Counted from the first letter of the stretch, positions 37,134-46,665 are shown. The stretch is 64,000 nucleotides of DNA from Gammaproteobacteria bacterium (GCA_026707945.1 JAPOVV010000115.1:310001-374000); one strand, 5' to 3'. Notes: generated by a model from the sequence alone, not told the origin. Program-made: numbers and translations.

Positions 37134-38393
37134 ATGGCCACGGTTCCAAAAGTCGCATTGGAAGAGCGCGTCGAATTTGGTACGGATGCGTGGATTCAGA
37201 CACTAGAGGCGCATCTCAACGGAGCAGAGATACTCGGAGGAGCGAACTTTAGACACAGCGTGTCCCTAGAAAACGTACCACCACACCTCATGGATGGTCG
37301 GGACTCGCCAATTGGGTTTGTCATCGATATCAGTGCTGGTCGCGCAGTGGTGAAGGCAACCGACAGTAGACAAAGCGACGGCGAGACGACTCTGGATTAC
37401 AACCGTGCACAGCTACTTGCGACAACCTTTCTAGGTTCGAATCTAGACACGGCTGAAAGAAGATTGAAGGATGCACATCATCTCGCACAATCGGACCTCC
37501 CAATTCCGTTTGATGCTCCTGGTCTCGATGTTGAATTGAAGTCCGCGCTACGAAGCGCTCACGATCACATGGCTCTACGCACGATTGCAAACCCCGATGT
37601 TGTACAGCGTGCGCACGCGTTAGGCTTGGCTCGTAACTTAGCTGAGCTGGACGAGCGAGGGTATACGGTACTCCATGACGCGTTTTCTGACGAATTCGCG
37701 GATGAGCTTAGAGAGGAAGCACATCGCAATCATGATGCTGCGCCGCCAGATGTTGGATTTCGCGCGACCATGCTCCTTAAGCGAGGAGCGCTATGGGAAG
37801 AAGCAGTCATACACCCGTGGGTGATCGCGGTCGCGGAATATCTTCTCGGGCGAGGATGTCTGATCTACCAATCTGATTCGATCATCAAGGGACCGGGACT
37901 TGATACCCACCCGGGCTTGCATGCTGACTACGGCGCATCGAGGGTAGCTGAGCCTTTTCCGGAATACTGCGTTGAAGCCACAGCAGTTTGGGCAATTGAC
38001 GATTTTGACAAACCGGCAGGTCCCACCGTGATTGTTCCTGGTAGCTTTCGGAACCGCCGGCAGGTTCCACCCGGCACGACCCGAGAAGATGGCGTGCTGA
38101 TCGAGATGCCGAAAGGCTCAATCGCGTTTTGGCATGGCGCATCCTGGCATGGCGCGATGCCTCGACAAAGGGAAGGCAAGCGAACGTCGCTTCACAACGC
38201 GTACGCACGTTTCTTCATGCGACCCCTCGAAAGGTATGACGACATAGCCGAAGAGGTCGTCGACCGCAATCCGCCGATTTTCTCGACACTATGTGGTTTG
38301 GATGATCCATTCGGCAAGAGCGGGTATCACGGCGCAGACTTTGCGCGGATGCGTTACGCAGCCGCGGCTAGATACGGCTCGACGGCATATTGA
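37134..38393 (+). CDS. PhyH-like dioxygenase with long N-terminal extension
   Basis: 419 residues. The C-terminal half (about 180-400) looks like a PhyH-type Fe(II)/2-oxoglutarate oxygenase: H-X-D in GLHADYGASR, distal His in WHGASWHGAMPRQ, then KRTSLHNAYARFF. The N-terminal 150 residues do not belong to that fold and are unrecognised; they include a stretch GGANFRHSVSLENVPPHLMD. ATG 37134 is chosen because a GAGGAAG Shine-Dalgarno precedes it; a TTG at 37110 is unlikely. Confidence 0.82.
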   Translation: MATVPKVALEERVEFGTDAWIQTLEAHLNGAEILGGANFRHSVSLENVPPHLMDGRDSPIGFVIDISAGRAVVKATDSRQSDGETTLDYNRAQLLATTFLGSNLDTAERRLKDAHHLAQSDLPIPFDAPGLDVELKSALRSAHDHMALRTIANPDVVQRAHALGLARNLAELDERGYTVLHDAFSDEFADELREEAHRNHDAAPPDVGFRATMLLKRGALWEEAVIHPWVIAVAEYLLGRGCLIYQSDSIIKGPGLDTHPGLHADYGASRVAEPFPEYCVEATAVWAIDDFDKPAGPTVIVPGSFRNRRQVPPGTTREDGVLIEMPKGSIAFWHGASWHGAMPRQREGKRTSLHNAYARFFMRPLERYDDIAEEVVDRNPPIFSTLCGLDDPFGKSGYHGADFARMRYAAAARYGSTAY

Positions 38394-38515
38394 GAAAACA
38401 CTCTCGCTACGGAATTTGGGAAAACCTCGACGAAGCTTGACATGGTTTTCAGCTATCGCACGAGATCGAATAACTAAGCTGCAGGACTATTTATCAACTT
38501 GGAGTAGGAAGTAAT

Positions 38516-38534
38516 TGATAACCTGGTTATCAAA
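38516..38534. terminator. 19-bp perfect palindrome between convergent genes
   Basis: TTGATAACC-T-GGTTATCAA lies between the ends of the PhyH-like gene and dciA. It could fold as a short hairpin followed by ACTATTTTC and serve as a bidirectional terminator. Its symmetry also fits a protein-binding site. The stem is AT-rich, so termination would be weak. Confidence 0.4.
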
Positions 38535-38557
38535 CTATTTTCATTAATGTGGTCGGT

Positions 38558-38872
38558 CTACCTTCTGCTCACGCGAACCCGGACTTGCTTTAACTCCACA
38601 TAGTCCGAGAGCTGTTGTAGCTCATTGAGCAGCCGCTTTGCATCAAGCCGTATTTGTGTGGCCCAGGTCGAGGAATCCACGATCAGTGTCATGACGGTAG
38701 GTGTTCGACTGACGTAGATGCAGTGTTCTCCGCAATCACTTGGCAGCATGGAGCGGACGATCTGCAGATGTTGCCGATTTGCTTCGATCTTGAGCATCAA
38801 CGGGCGCAATCCGACGTAGGCAGATGTCGGATGATTAGGATCGATGGCGTCTTTAAGCGTGTATTCCCGCAT
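38558..38872 (-). CDS. dciA: DciA-like DUF721 protein
   Basis: 104-residue DUF721-type protein. DciA loads the replicative helicase DnaB in bacteria that lack DnaC. The stretch VMTLIVDSSTWATQIRLDAKRLLNELQ is the family core with the conserved Trp. It is divergent from secA, an arrangement also seen in Pseudomonas. It is short for the family (usually about 150). Confidence 0.75.
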   Translation of the reverse strand: MREYTLKDAIDPNHPTSAYVGLRPLMLKIEANRQHLQIVRSMLPSDCGEHCIYVSRTPTVMTLIVDSSTWATQIRLDAKRLLNELQQLSDYVELKQVRVRVSRR

Positions 38873-39019
38873 GTCCCTCGAGAAGTGGATAACCTACACG
38901 GACGTGTCAAATCCTACTTACGACGAGGCGTGAGCGGTCGTAGTCTGTGATAAAGAACCGTCTAACTGAGACCGAAAAGCCGATAATTGCCTGATCGGCT
39001 CAAGCCGACTTCTATTTCT

Positions 39020-41767
39020 ATGCCTCCAAAAATCATCAAAAAAATCTTCGGCAACCACAACGCCCGCGAACTGAAGCGGATGTCGAAGACCGTCGATCAA
39101 ATCAACGCACTTGAGTCGGAAATCAATGAGCTTTCTGATGCCGACCTCATGGCGCGTACTGACCATCTCAAAGCACGCTATCAGGAATCGCAAGACCTAG
39201 ATTCCTTATTACCTGAAGCGTTCGCACTTGCTCGAGAAGCTGCCTATCGCACGCTCGACATGCGACCTTTCGATGTGCAATTAATTGGTGGCATAGTCTT
39301 GCATGAAGGTTGCATTGCCGAGATGCGAACAGGTGAAGGCAAGACGCTTGTTGCCATCCTTCCTGCATATCTAAATGCGCTGACCGGTCGTGGTGTCCAC
39401 ATCGTGACTGTGAATGACTATCTGGCTCGACGTGACGCAGAGTGGATGGGTCCCGCTTACGAAGCACTTGGATTGACGGTCGGTGTGATCCAGTCTGGTC
39501 AAGAACATAGCGATAAGCAAACGGCCTATCAAGCGGATGTCACTTATGGGACGAACCACGAGTTCGGTTTCGATTATTTACGCGACAACATGGCATACCG
39601 TTTGGAAGACAAGGTTCAGCGCGATTTGTACTACGGCATCGTCGACGAGGTCGATTCGATTCTCATCGATGAAGCGCGAACCCCTCTACTAATTGCTGGG
39701 CCTGCGTCCGAATCGGTGGATCTCTATACGAAGATCAACCGTATACCACCAAAGCTCATTCAGCAAGAGAAAGTTGAAAACACCCTTCCTGCAGTCTTGG
39801 GTGGTGAAGAACCCGAAGACACTGGAGACTACTACGTCGACGAGCAAAACCGACAAGTTGAATTGACGGAACGCGGTCACGCGACCGTCGAAGCCGAATT
39901 ACAAAAGCTGAAATTGCTCGATGAGAGCGATAGTCTCTATGCAGCAGCGAATCTCGCGCTACTTCACCATGTGCTTGCGGCATTGAAGGCTCATTGCATC
40001 TACAAGCGAGATGTGGACTACATGCTGCGTGACGGCGAGGTGGTGATCATCGACGAGCATACCGGGCGCGCGATGGAAGGCCGACGCTGGTCGGAAGGTA
40101 TCCATCAAGCGGTTGAAGCGAAAGAAGGCATGTCGATACGCCAGGAAACGCAGACCATGGCATCGACAACGTATCAGAACTACTTCCGACTATACCCGCG
40201 ACTCGCTGGAATGACTGGTACGGCTGATACGGAAGCGTTTGAGTTTCGGCAGACGTATGGCTTGACCGTCATCGTTGTCCCGACGCATCTACCGATGATT
40301 CGTGATGACCACAACGACCTCGTCTATATGTCGTTGGATGAAAAGTACGAAGCGATCATCGATGACATACGTGATTGCCAAGAGCGACAACAACCTGTTT
40401 TGATCGGTACGGCATCCATTGAAGCGTCAGAACTCATTTCTCAAGAGTTGGCCAAGAACAAGATCGCGCATAACGTGCTCAATGCAAAACAGCATGAACG
40501 CGAAGCGGATGTCATCGCTCAGGCTGGCAGTCCGGGCATGGTCACGATCGCTACAAATATGGCGGGACGCGGTACCGACATCATGCTTGGTGGCAACTGG
40601 CAGGCAGAGATCGATGCGTTGGGAGATGCAGCGACGACCGATATCGTCGAGAAAGTCCGCAGTGAGTGGCAAAAGCGGCATGATCAGGTACTGGATGCAG
40701 GTGGACTGCACATCATTGGTACTGAACGACATGAGTCGCGGCGAATCGACAATCAGTTACGAGGTCGCGCAGGTAGACAAGGGGACCCAGGTTCGTCTCG
40801 CTTTTATCTTTCGTTAGAAGACGACTTGTTACGCTTGTTTGCAACGCCTCGTTGGCAATCGACGATGAAATCCATCGGCTTAGAACGCGGCGAAGCCATC
40901 GAAGCTAAGATGGTCAATACGTCGATTGAGCGTGCCCAGAAGAAAATCGAAGGGCGAAATTTCGACATCCGTAAGAACCTCCTCGAATACGATGATGTGG
41001 CGAACGACCAGCGGCAGATCATCTATCAGCAGCGCAATGAGCTGATGTCGTCCGGTGAAATCACTGGCATGATTGAGGACATGCGCGAGACGGTCATTGG
41101 GGATATCATCGCGGATCATCTTCCGCCGCAATCAATCCCTGAGCAATGGGACCTTGAAGGTCTTGAGGCCGCATTGCGTCGCGACATCGGCATTCAACTA
41201 CCGGTCGAATCGTGGCTTGAAGGTGAGGACGCCATTGAGCATTCGGATGAGTTAGGCGACCGCGTGCTTGAAGAAGTCGTTTCAGCGTATCGAACGAAAC
41301 GAGAGAGTTGGGCGACGGCCGGATTCGACGTCGAGGCGATAGAGCACCAAGTGCTGCTTCAAATCTTGGACAGTCGGTGGAAAGAGCATCTGCTTGCCAT
41401 GGACCATCTCCGACAGGGGATTCATCTACGTGCGTATGCGCAGAAGCAGCCGAAACAGGAATACAAGCATGAATCGTTTGAACTGTTTCAGGAGATGCTT
41501 CTCGACGTCCAACGAACGGCGACGAGTACGTTGTGTCGTATGCAGATTGAGAGTGAAGAACAGGCGCGAGCACAGGAACGCGAACGTCGTCGACGGGAAG
41601 AAATAAATCGACGCTTGCGTTATCAACAAGGTGCGAACGGCGAACAACAGGCTGAACCTCAACGTGTTCAGACTGTTCGTCGCGAAGAGCCTAAAGTTGG
41701 TCGCAATGCACCCTGTCCGTGTGGTAGCGGCAAGAAATACAAACACTGTTGCGGTAAAGCTGCCTAG
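39020..41767 (+). CDS. secA: Preprotein translocase ATPase SecA
   Basis: 915-residue motor that drives secreted proteins through SecYEG. Walker A is MRTGEGKT (102-109); DEVDSILIDEARTPL is the DEAD-type box; NMAGRGTDIMLGG and IDNQLRGRAGRQGDPGSS are helicase motifs. The C-terminal zinc-binding SEC-C motif PCPCGSGKKYKHCC binds SecB and phospholipid. ATG 39020 (MPPKIIKKIFGNHNAREL) matches known starts; a TTG at 38987 is upstream. No secM-like leader was found. Confidence 0.98.
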   Translation: MPPKIIKKIFGNHNARELKRMSKTVDQINALESEINELSDADLMARTDHLKARYQESQDLDSLLPEAFALAREAAYRTLDMRPFDVQLIGGIVLHEGCIAEMRTGEGKTLVAILPAYLNALTGRGVHIVTVNDYLARRDAEWMGPAYEALGLTVGVIQSGQEHSDKQTAYQADVTYGTNHEFGFDYLRDNMAYRLEDKVQRDLYYGIVDEVDSILIDEARTPLLIAGPASESVDLYTKINRIPPKLIQQEKVENTLPAVLGGEEPEDTGDYYVDEQNRQVELTERGHATVEAELQKLKLLDESDSLYAAANLALLHHVLAALKAHCIYKRDVDYMLRDGEVVIIDEHTGRAMEGRRWSEGIHQAVEAKEGMSIRQETQTMASTTYQNYFRLYPRLAGMTGTADTEAFEFRQTYGLTVIVVPTHLPMIRDDHNDLVYMSLDEKYEAIIDDIRDCQERQQPVLIGTASIEASELISQELAKNKIAHNVLNAKQHEREADVIAQAGSPGMVTIATNMAGRGTDIMLGGNWQAEIDALGDAATTDIVEKVRSEWQKRHDQVLDAGGLHIIGTERHESRRIDNQLRGRAGRQGDPGSSRFYLSLEDDLLRLFATPRWQSTMKSIGLERGEAIEAKMVNTSIERAQKKIEGRNFDIRKNLLEYDDVANDQRQIIYQQRNELMSSGEITGMIEDMRETVIGDIIADHLPPQSIPEQWDLEGLEAALRRDIGIQLPVESWLEGEDAIEHSDELGDRVLEEVVSAYRTKRESWATAGFDVEAIEHQVLLQILDSRWKEHLLAMDHLRQGIHLRAYAQKQPKQEYKHESFELFQEMLLDVQRTATSTLCRMQIESEEQARAQERERRRREEINRRLRYQQGANGEQQAEPQRVQTVRREEPKVGRNAPCPCGSGKKYKHCCGKAA

Positions 41768-41967
41768 GCCGAATTAAGCGTACCTATTTGTATACGCGAA
41801 CTAGGACTTGACTACTGTGCCGTTGTATTTATCGATAAATCTTTTCTCGTCGTGGACAAGTACTTCTTTGACCAGGGTTCCTTGAGCTTATTGATGTACT
41901 TCAAATTGAAAGGGGATGCCTCCGATATGGGATTGCGAGTTCCTCTTCGTAACGACAATCCGTCAAA

Positions 41968-42870
41968 TTGACAGCGTTCGCAACTATTCGTCCTGTCGGA
42001 CCGGACGACGCTTCGGACATTGTGAAACTTGCGGAAAATCTCGAGTGCGTACAGTGGGGTGGGTTGCCTCCTCTCACCACGCAGCTACTGTTGGGTCGGT
42101 GGCGACAACCCAACATTACTCCAACCTTTGTTCAAGTCGTTGAAACGGATAGAGGACTACAAGGCTACTCCGACGTTTATCAGGTCACTCCCCAACTTGC
42201 TAGATTTCACGGTGTAGCGACCAATGTGGAGATGGCTGCGAAGCTGATCGACTGGACGCGTGACAAGACTGCAAGTCAGGGTATGACGCTACAAACCAGT
42301 CTATCTTCTAAGGTGGAAGGACGAACGCTCTTTCCAAAAATCGTTGACCATCCTTTGTATTCATTAGTGGCAAAGACAGGATTTACCCCTGTTTCAACGA
42401 CGCGAGTGATGCGTCTTCGGCGCAACAGCGAGTCAATATACCGAACCTTTCCAAAGTCCTATCGGTTGACAGACTACGACGAGTCTTTGCTTCCCGCTTT
42501 GATAGCTACTTACTACGCCGCATGGCCAAAGGACTACTACGAAGGCGACGAAACTAGCGATATAGCTGAGATCTTCCGTCAAGCAAATCCCCGCGACTTA
42601 CGTCTTGTTATCTCGGACGTTGGTGAAGTTGTGGCTTATGTGCTCGTAAGCCGGACGACTTAACATGGCGTAATCGACGAAGTCGCGGTCCATCCGAGCC
42701 ACCGTCGCAAAGGACTCGGCGAAGTGCTAACGCTCTGGGCGATCCAAAACTTGGGAGACCGGACGATCACGCTTGTGGTTATGGACGAGAATCCCGCACG
42801 CAATCTATACGAAAAGCTCGGTTTTGTAGTCTGGGAGGAAAGGTTAGACCTGATGCTTCCGGGGCGGTAG
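41968..42870 (+). pseudogene. GNAT acetyltransferase gene interrupted by an in-frame TAA
   Basis: The first part encodes 231 residues (from TTG 41968) and ends at TAA 42661-42663. Immediately after the stop, the same frame continues with GVIDEVAVHPSHRRKGLGEV and NPARNLYEKLGFVVWEERL to a TAG at 42868-42870. That second part is the GNAT core: R-R-K-G-L-G is the acetyl-CoA pyrophosphate loop and YEKLGF the C-terminal motif. A single CAA-to-TAA change would explain the break. The truncated product lacks the acetyl-CoA site and is probably inactive. Confidence 0.8.
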
Positions 42871-43207
42871 CAGTGTGGAATCAGAGCGAGCAGGTTGAGA
42901 TGCACGCGCCTCTTGAAGTGATTTCTGGTCGCCCGAGCCTAATTCGACATGACAGCTCGTCCGCAGTCCGCTCTTAGTCAAAAGAAAAATGCTTGATATC
43001 GACAGGCGACCCGAGTATTTACGAGAGTATTGTCGCTTCATATTTCGATAGCGAATCCTTGTTGTACGAATAGAGTGAACGCACTAGAGGAGTCAGACTC
43101 CAAAGATCACACCACAAGTACGTAGTTCATTTTTAAAATCCCGACCGCATCGCTGGTCTGCGAGAACCCAGCGATGCAACATTACTTTCAATGCTAGATA
43201 GCTCAAC
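42871..43207. other. 337-bp non-coding stretch before argJ
   Basis: No convincing gene lies here. The only structure I see is the strong stem-loop at 43147-43177, listed separately. The rest has mixed composition without repeats. Confidence 0.4.
43147..43177 (+). promoter_or_regulatory. Strong stem-loop in the argJ leader
   Basis: GCATCGCTGG (43147-43156) and CCAGCGATGC (43168-43177) are perfect complements around an 11-nt loop, 30 nt before the argJ start. There is no T-run directly after it, so it is a poor intrinsic terminator. It could control translation or mRNA stability of argJ, or bind a protein as DNA. Confidence 0.5.
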
Positions 43208-44422
43208 ATGGCGGTCAATTTACCGGACATTGGCACACTCCTACCCGTAAATGGGATTGAGCTGGGTGTAGCGGCAGCGAATATTCGCTACGAGGACCGA
43301 CTTGACTTAGCGGTGATGACGTTTACTACCGGCTCGGTGGCAGGGGGCGTTTTCACGCAAAACAGCTACCGCGCAGCGCCGGTTATCGTCGCAGAAGCGA
43401 ACTGCGGTTCGGTTCGAGGATTAGTCGTCAATAGCGGAAACGCGAACGCCGCGACAGGCGACGTTGGTTTACGAGACGCGGAGCGAATGTGCAGCCTGCT
43501 AGGGGAGCATATCGGATGTTCCGCGCAAGAGGTTCTGCCTTTCTCGACGGGTGTGATCGGAGAGTACTTACCAATGGACCGGATGGCCGATGGCATCGAG
43601 ATCGCATTCAAAGCAAGTCGGCCTGAAGGTTGGAACTCGACAGCTACAGCGATCATGACGACAGATACTGCACCTAAAGGTGTGTCGGTTGAGTTCGACG
43701 TCGACGGTCACAAAATCGCTGCTACAGGTATCGTCAAAGGCTCTGGCATGATCCGCCCCGACATGGCAACGATGCTCGCATTTCTCGGCACCGATGCGAC
43801 GATTTCGAGCGATGTTGCTAAGCAGCTCGCGATCGACTTAGCCGAGCACAGTTTCAACCGCCTCACCATTGATGGTGATACCTCAACGAATGATGCGTTC
43901 GTCGTTGTCGCCACGGGAAAAGCTACGCTGCCAGTTGTCACGGATGTCAATTCACGCGCTTATTCGAAACTGCGTGAGGGTTTACAACCACTTGTGCAGG
44001 AACTAGCGATTCGAACGGTTCGCGATGGTGAAGGCGCTTCGAAATTCGTTACGGTTCTTGTTGAAGGTGGACGTACGGAACGCGAATGTTTGAATGTGGC
44101 GTATACCGTTGCGCATTCACCGTTGGTAAAAACCGCGATTTTCGCTGGAGACCCAAATTGGGGTCGCTTCTGCATGGCAATCGGACGAGCGGGTATCGCA
44201 GATTTGGATCCATACCGCGTTGGGTTGCACTTGGACGAGGTGTGCGTTGCAACCGACGGAAAAATCGATCCCGGTTACGTCGAAGCGCGGGCAGCTGAGG
44301 TTATGGCGTTGAACGAGTTTAGCGTCCGAATTCACCTTGGCCGAGGCACGGCGTCGGCAAAGGTATGGACGAGTGATCTATCGTACGAATACGTGAAGAT
44401 CAACGCTGAATACCGGACGTGA
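43208..44422 (+). CDS. argJ: Glutamate N-acetyltransferase/amino-acid acetyltransferase ArgJ
   Basis: 404-residue enzyme that recycles the acetyl group from N-acetylornithine to glutamate in arginine synthesis. The proenzyme self-cleaves before Thr188 in KGSGMIRPDMATML, giving alpha and beta chains. The N-terminal VVNSGNANAATG and C-terminal DPNWGRFCMAIGRAG are signatures. Whether it also makes N-acetylglutamate from acetyl-CoA (bifunctional form) cannot be decided by reading. Confidence 0.96.
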   Translation: MAVNLPDIGTLLPVNGIELGVAAANIRYEDRLDLAVMTFTTGSVAGGVFTQNSYRAAPVIVAEANCGSVRGLVVNSGNANAATGDVGLRDAERMCSLLGEHIGCSAQEVLPFSTGVIGEYLPMDRMADGIEIAFKASRPEGWNSTATAIMTTDTAPKGVSVEFDVDGHKIAATGIVKGSGMIRPDMATMLAFLGTDATISSDVAKQLAIDLAEHSFNRLTIDGDTSTNDAFVVVATGKATLPVVTDVNSRAYSKLREGLQPLVQELAIRTVRDGEGASKFVTVLVEGGRTERECLNVAYTVAHSPLVKTAIFAGDPNWGRFCMAIGRAGIADLDPYRVGLHLDEVCVATDGKIDPGYVEARAAEVMALNEFSVRIHLGRGTASAKVWTSDLSYEYVKINAEYRT

Positions 44423-44444
44423 AGCTAATCGAGTTCCCTAATCG

Positions 44445-44642
44445 CTAATCCTGCCGTGGCGCGCCAGGTGGTTCTTCATCCATACCTTCTTCTCCGGGTA
44501 TTCGATGCTCTTCGTCAAGCCACTTGCCAAGATCGATCATCTGGCATCGTTTTGAACAAAATGGACGCGCCGGGTTGTTGATGTCCCATATCACGGCTTT
44601 ACGACATCTAGGACAAGGTACTAGTCTTTCGGGTTTAGGCAT
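44445..44642 (-). CDS. yacG: DNA gyrase inhibitor/zinc-binding protein YacG
   Basis: 65-residue zinc ribbon protein that binds GyrB and inhibits DNA gyrase. Zinc ligands are the C-P-x-C in [10 protein letters not shown] and C-x3-C in [18 protein letters not shown] 44642 gives the normal length; a TTG three codons upstream is unlikely. It follows coaE, as usual. Confidence 0.93.
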   Translation of the reverse strand: MPKPERLVPCPRCRKAVIWDINNPARPFCSKRCQMIDLGKWLDEEHRIPGEEGMDEEPPGAPRQD

Positions 44643-44718
44643 CGCGTCCAAGCCGATATGAGTTTTTGGTGTCGTTCACTCATCGCCAAATATAAACCGA
44701 TCGCGATCTGACTCATAG

Positions 44719-45312
44719 TCAACCAGCCATAACTAGATAACGTCGGTGAAGACGGTCGACTTGCTCGTCGACAAGCTCGGTTGCTCCGTCGTTCAGGATT
44801 ACGTCGTCCGCGAGTCGAAGGCGGACTTTTCGATCCGCTTGTGACGCCACCATTTTTTGCGCTAACTCTCGGGTCATTCCATCTCGCTGCATAGCACGTT
44901 CAATTTGTACTTCTACTGGCGTGTCAATTACGACGAAACGATCGTATTGTGGTTGGCGCGTGTGCAATAGCGGGTTGACGACAATCGCGTAGCGAGACGG
45001 CGCTGTGTGCATATGGTGCATGGTTCGTTGACCGATCAGCGGATGCAACAGGCGTTCGAGCCAAACTTTGTCTTCACTATTGTTGAAGATTTGGCGGCGA
45101 AGTTTGGCTCGGTTTAAAGAACCTTCGTCGTTGAGCATGTCGTTGCCAAACCGCTCGACGATTTGATCAAGCGCAGGTTCACCCGGTTCAACGACTTCGC
45201 GGGAAACGTCATCTTGTTCGACGATCGTGATGCCGCGTTTCTCGAAGCAAGAAGCCGCAAGACTCTTACCACTTCCGATGCCGCCCGTCAAAACGACAAA
45301 CCAATTCGACAT
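44719..45312 (-). CDS. coaE: Dephospho-CoA kinase
   Basis: 197-residue P-loop kinase for the final step of coenzyme A synthesis. Walker A is GGIGSGKS (10-17). VVNPLLHTRQPQYDRFVVID and the LID region (ERAMQRDGMTRELAQKMVASQ) are conserved. It lies between pilD and yacG in the standard order. Confidence 0.95.
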   Translation of the reverse strand: MSNWFVVLTGGIGSGKSLAASCFEKRGITIVEQDDVSREVVEPGEPALDQIVERFGNDMLNDEGSLNRAKLRRQIFNNSEDKVWLERLLHPLIGQRTMHHMHTAPSRYAIVVNPLLHTRQPQYDRFVVIDTPVEVQIERAMQRDGMTRELAQKMVASQADRKVRLRLADDVILNDGATELVDEQVDRLHRRYLVMAG

Positions 45313-45371
45313 GGGATAAGTGCAGTAGCTCCAATTCGGACGTGCGATTTATAGTGAACGTCCGTTGTCGA

Positions 45372-46244
45372 CTAACCTCCCAAGTACATGGGTAACAGAC
45401 CAAGATCACGTCCGAGCAGCAATCCAATGCCTACAACACTTAAAAACGGCGCAAATCGGATGCCGACTTCGCGTTGATACGTGCCGACGACGACCATGTA
45501 CATTCCGAACGCGAAGGCAATCAACGCAGCGAAAAGAAGATTCAGTGGCAGTAGCACCCATCCCAGCCATGCGCCGAGGGCTGCGACTAACTTGAAATCC
45601 CCGTAGCCTAGACCGTTACGACCGGTTAGACTCCGATAGGCGAAATTTAAGAACCAGAACAAGCCGTATCCGGCGACTGCGCCGATGATTGCGTCTGTGG
45701 GACCTAGTGCTCCCGGCTGAGCGGCAGTGAATACGCTGAAGAGGAGCCCTGCGCCGATTAGAGGGATCGTTGCAACGTCCGGTAGCCAACCCGTTTCCCA
45801 ATCCATGTAGGCGACTGTGATCAGGCTAAGACAAAAGAACGCCTTGAAACAGAACTCAAGAGACGGACCATAGCTCATGAAAAGCACGAGCAGTAGAAGG
45901 GCCGAGGTTGCCTCTACGAGTGGGTACCGAACTGAAATGGGCATCTCACAACTCGCACAGCGTCCGCGCAGTATGAGCCAACTCACAATGGGGATGTTGT
46001 GTTGCCAACGTATTGGTGTGCGACAGCCAGGGCAGAACGAAGGAGGCCACGCAAGATTGAGGGGTGCAACTGTTGGCGGCTCGATGTTCAGTTGCTGAAG
46101 ACTTAGGTGGCGTTCGTCCCGTTCGACCTTCATGGGTAAACGAGTAATCACCACGTTCAAGAAACTACCTAGCACTAACCCGAAGACGACCACGAAGATG
46201 TGACCAAGTGGCGTTGTCAGCCAATAGGTGAGTTCAGAGAGCAA
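45372..46244 (-). CDS. pilD: Type IV prepilin peptidase PilD
   Basis: 290-residue membrane aspartic protease that cleaves and N-methylates type IV pilins and type II secretion pseudopilins. The cytoplasmic zinc loop has two C-x2-C pairs (CPGCRTPIRW and CASCEMPI). Catalytic Asps are in AYMDWETGWLPD and GYGDFKL. FGLVLGSFLNVVITRLP is the usual N-terminus. Start is TTG 46244, 11 bp inside the pilin-like gene. No pilB or pilC is adjacent, so its substrates are encoded elsewhere. Confidence 0.95.
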   Translation of the reverse strand: MLSELTYWLTTPLGHIFVVVFGLVLGSFLNVVITRLPMKVERDERHLSLQQLNIEPPTVAPLNLAWPPSFCPGCRTPIRWQHNIPIVSWLILRGRCASCEMPISVRYPLVEATSALLLLVLFMSYGPSLEFCFKAFFCLSLITVAYMDWETGWLPDVATIPLIGAGLLFSVFTAAQPGALGPTDAIIGAVAGYGLFWFLNFAYRSLTGRNGLGYGDFKLVAALGAWLGWVLLPLNLLFAALIAFAFGMYMVVVGTYQREVGIRFAPFLSVVGIGLLLGRDLGLLPMYLGG

Positions 46245-46659
46245 CTGGCAGATATCTCTTGAGATCGAAACATGCCTGTTTCGAGGGATACATCCTACAA
46301 AGCGAGCGCCCGTCTTTCGAAGTCGCTGTGACGTTGAACGCGCTATTTCCGACCACGTGCGCGACGTAGCGGTTTGAGTCGGTCACGCTAGGACGCCAAT
46401 CAATCATGTTGGAAAGGCTTTTGTCACCTTGAGCACGATCGAAAGCGCCGACTGCGTAACGTTGGTGCTCTTCGTGAAAGCGTTCCTGAAAGGGCACCAT
46501 CGAATCCATAACCCGATACGTAACTTGTTGCCAAGACGCATTTTTTGCGTTGTCGTAATCGAGATAAACGAGCGTAAAAAGCCCAAGAATCACGATGACA
46601 ATGGTGCAAACGGCCAAGGATTGGATCAATCGACTACTCTTCACAACGTCATTGCCCAC
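46234..46659 (-). CDS. Type IV pilin-like protein, tentative
   Basis: 141 residues with one N-terminal hydrophobic helix (about 12-33) and a soluble domain with two Cys near the C-terminus (RSLCRMYPSKQACFD), a layout like that of minor type IV pilins. The classical G-F-T-L-I-E cleavage motif is absent: the preceding sequence is SSRLIQSLAVCTIVIVILG. It is immediately upstream of, and overlaps, pilD. The start is a GTG at 46659. It may be a divergent minor pilin or another membrane-anchored periplasmic protein. Confidence 0.5.
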   Translation of the reverse strand: MGNDVVKSSRLIQSLAVCTIVIVILGLFTLVYLDYDNAKNASWQQVTYRVMDSMVPFQERFHEEHQRYAVGAFDRAQGDKSLSNMIDWRPSVTDSNRYVAHVVGNSAFNVTATSKDGRSLCRMYPSKQACFDLKRYLPVAL

Positions 46660-46665
46660 CTAGTG

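Noticed and set aside
38873-39019. Search for a SecM-like arrest peptide before secA
   Set aside because: The short dciA-secA gap has no frame with a signal sequence or arrest motif.
41827-41840. 14-bp palindrome ATTTATCGATAAAT after secA, followed by CTTTT
   Set aside because: No loop and an AT-only stem; not convincing as a terminator, and AT-rich palindromes of this kind arise by chance.
42661-42663. Programmed readthrough of the GNAT TAA
   Set aside because: TAA with a following C is a poor readthrough context; a nonsense mutation is simpler.
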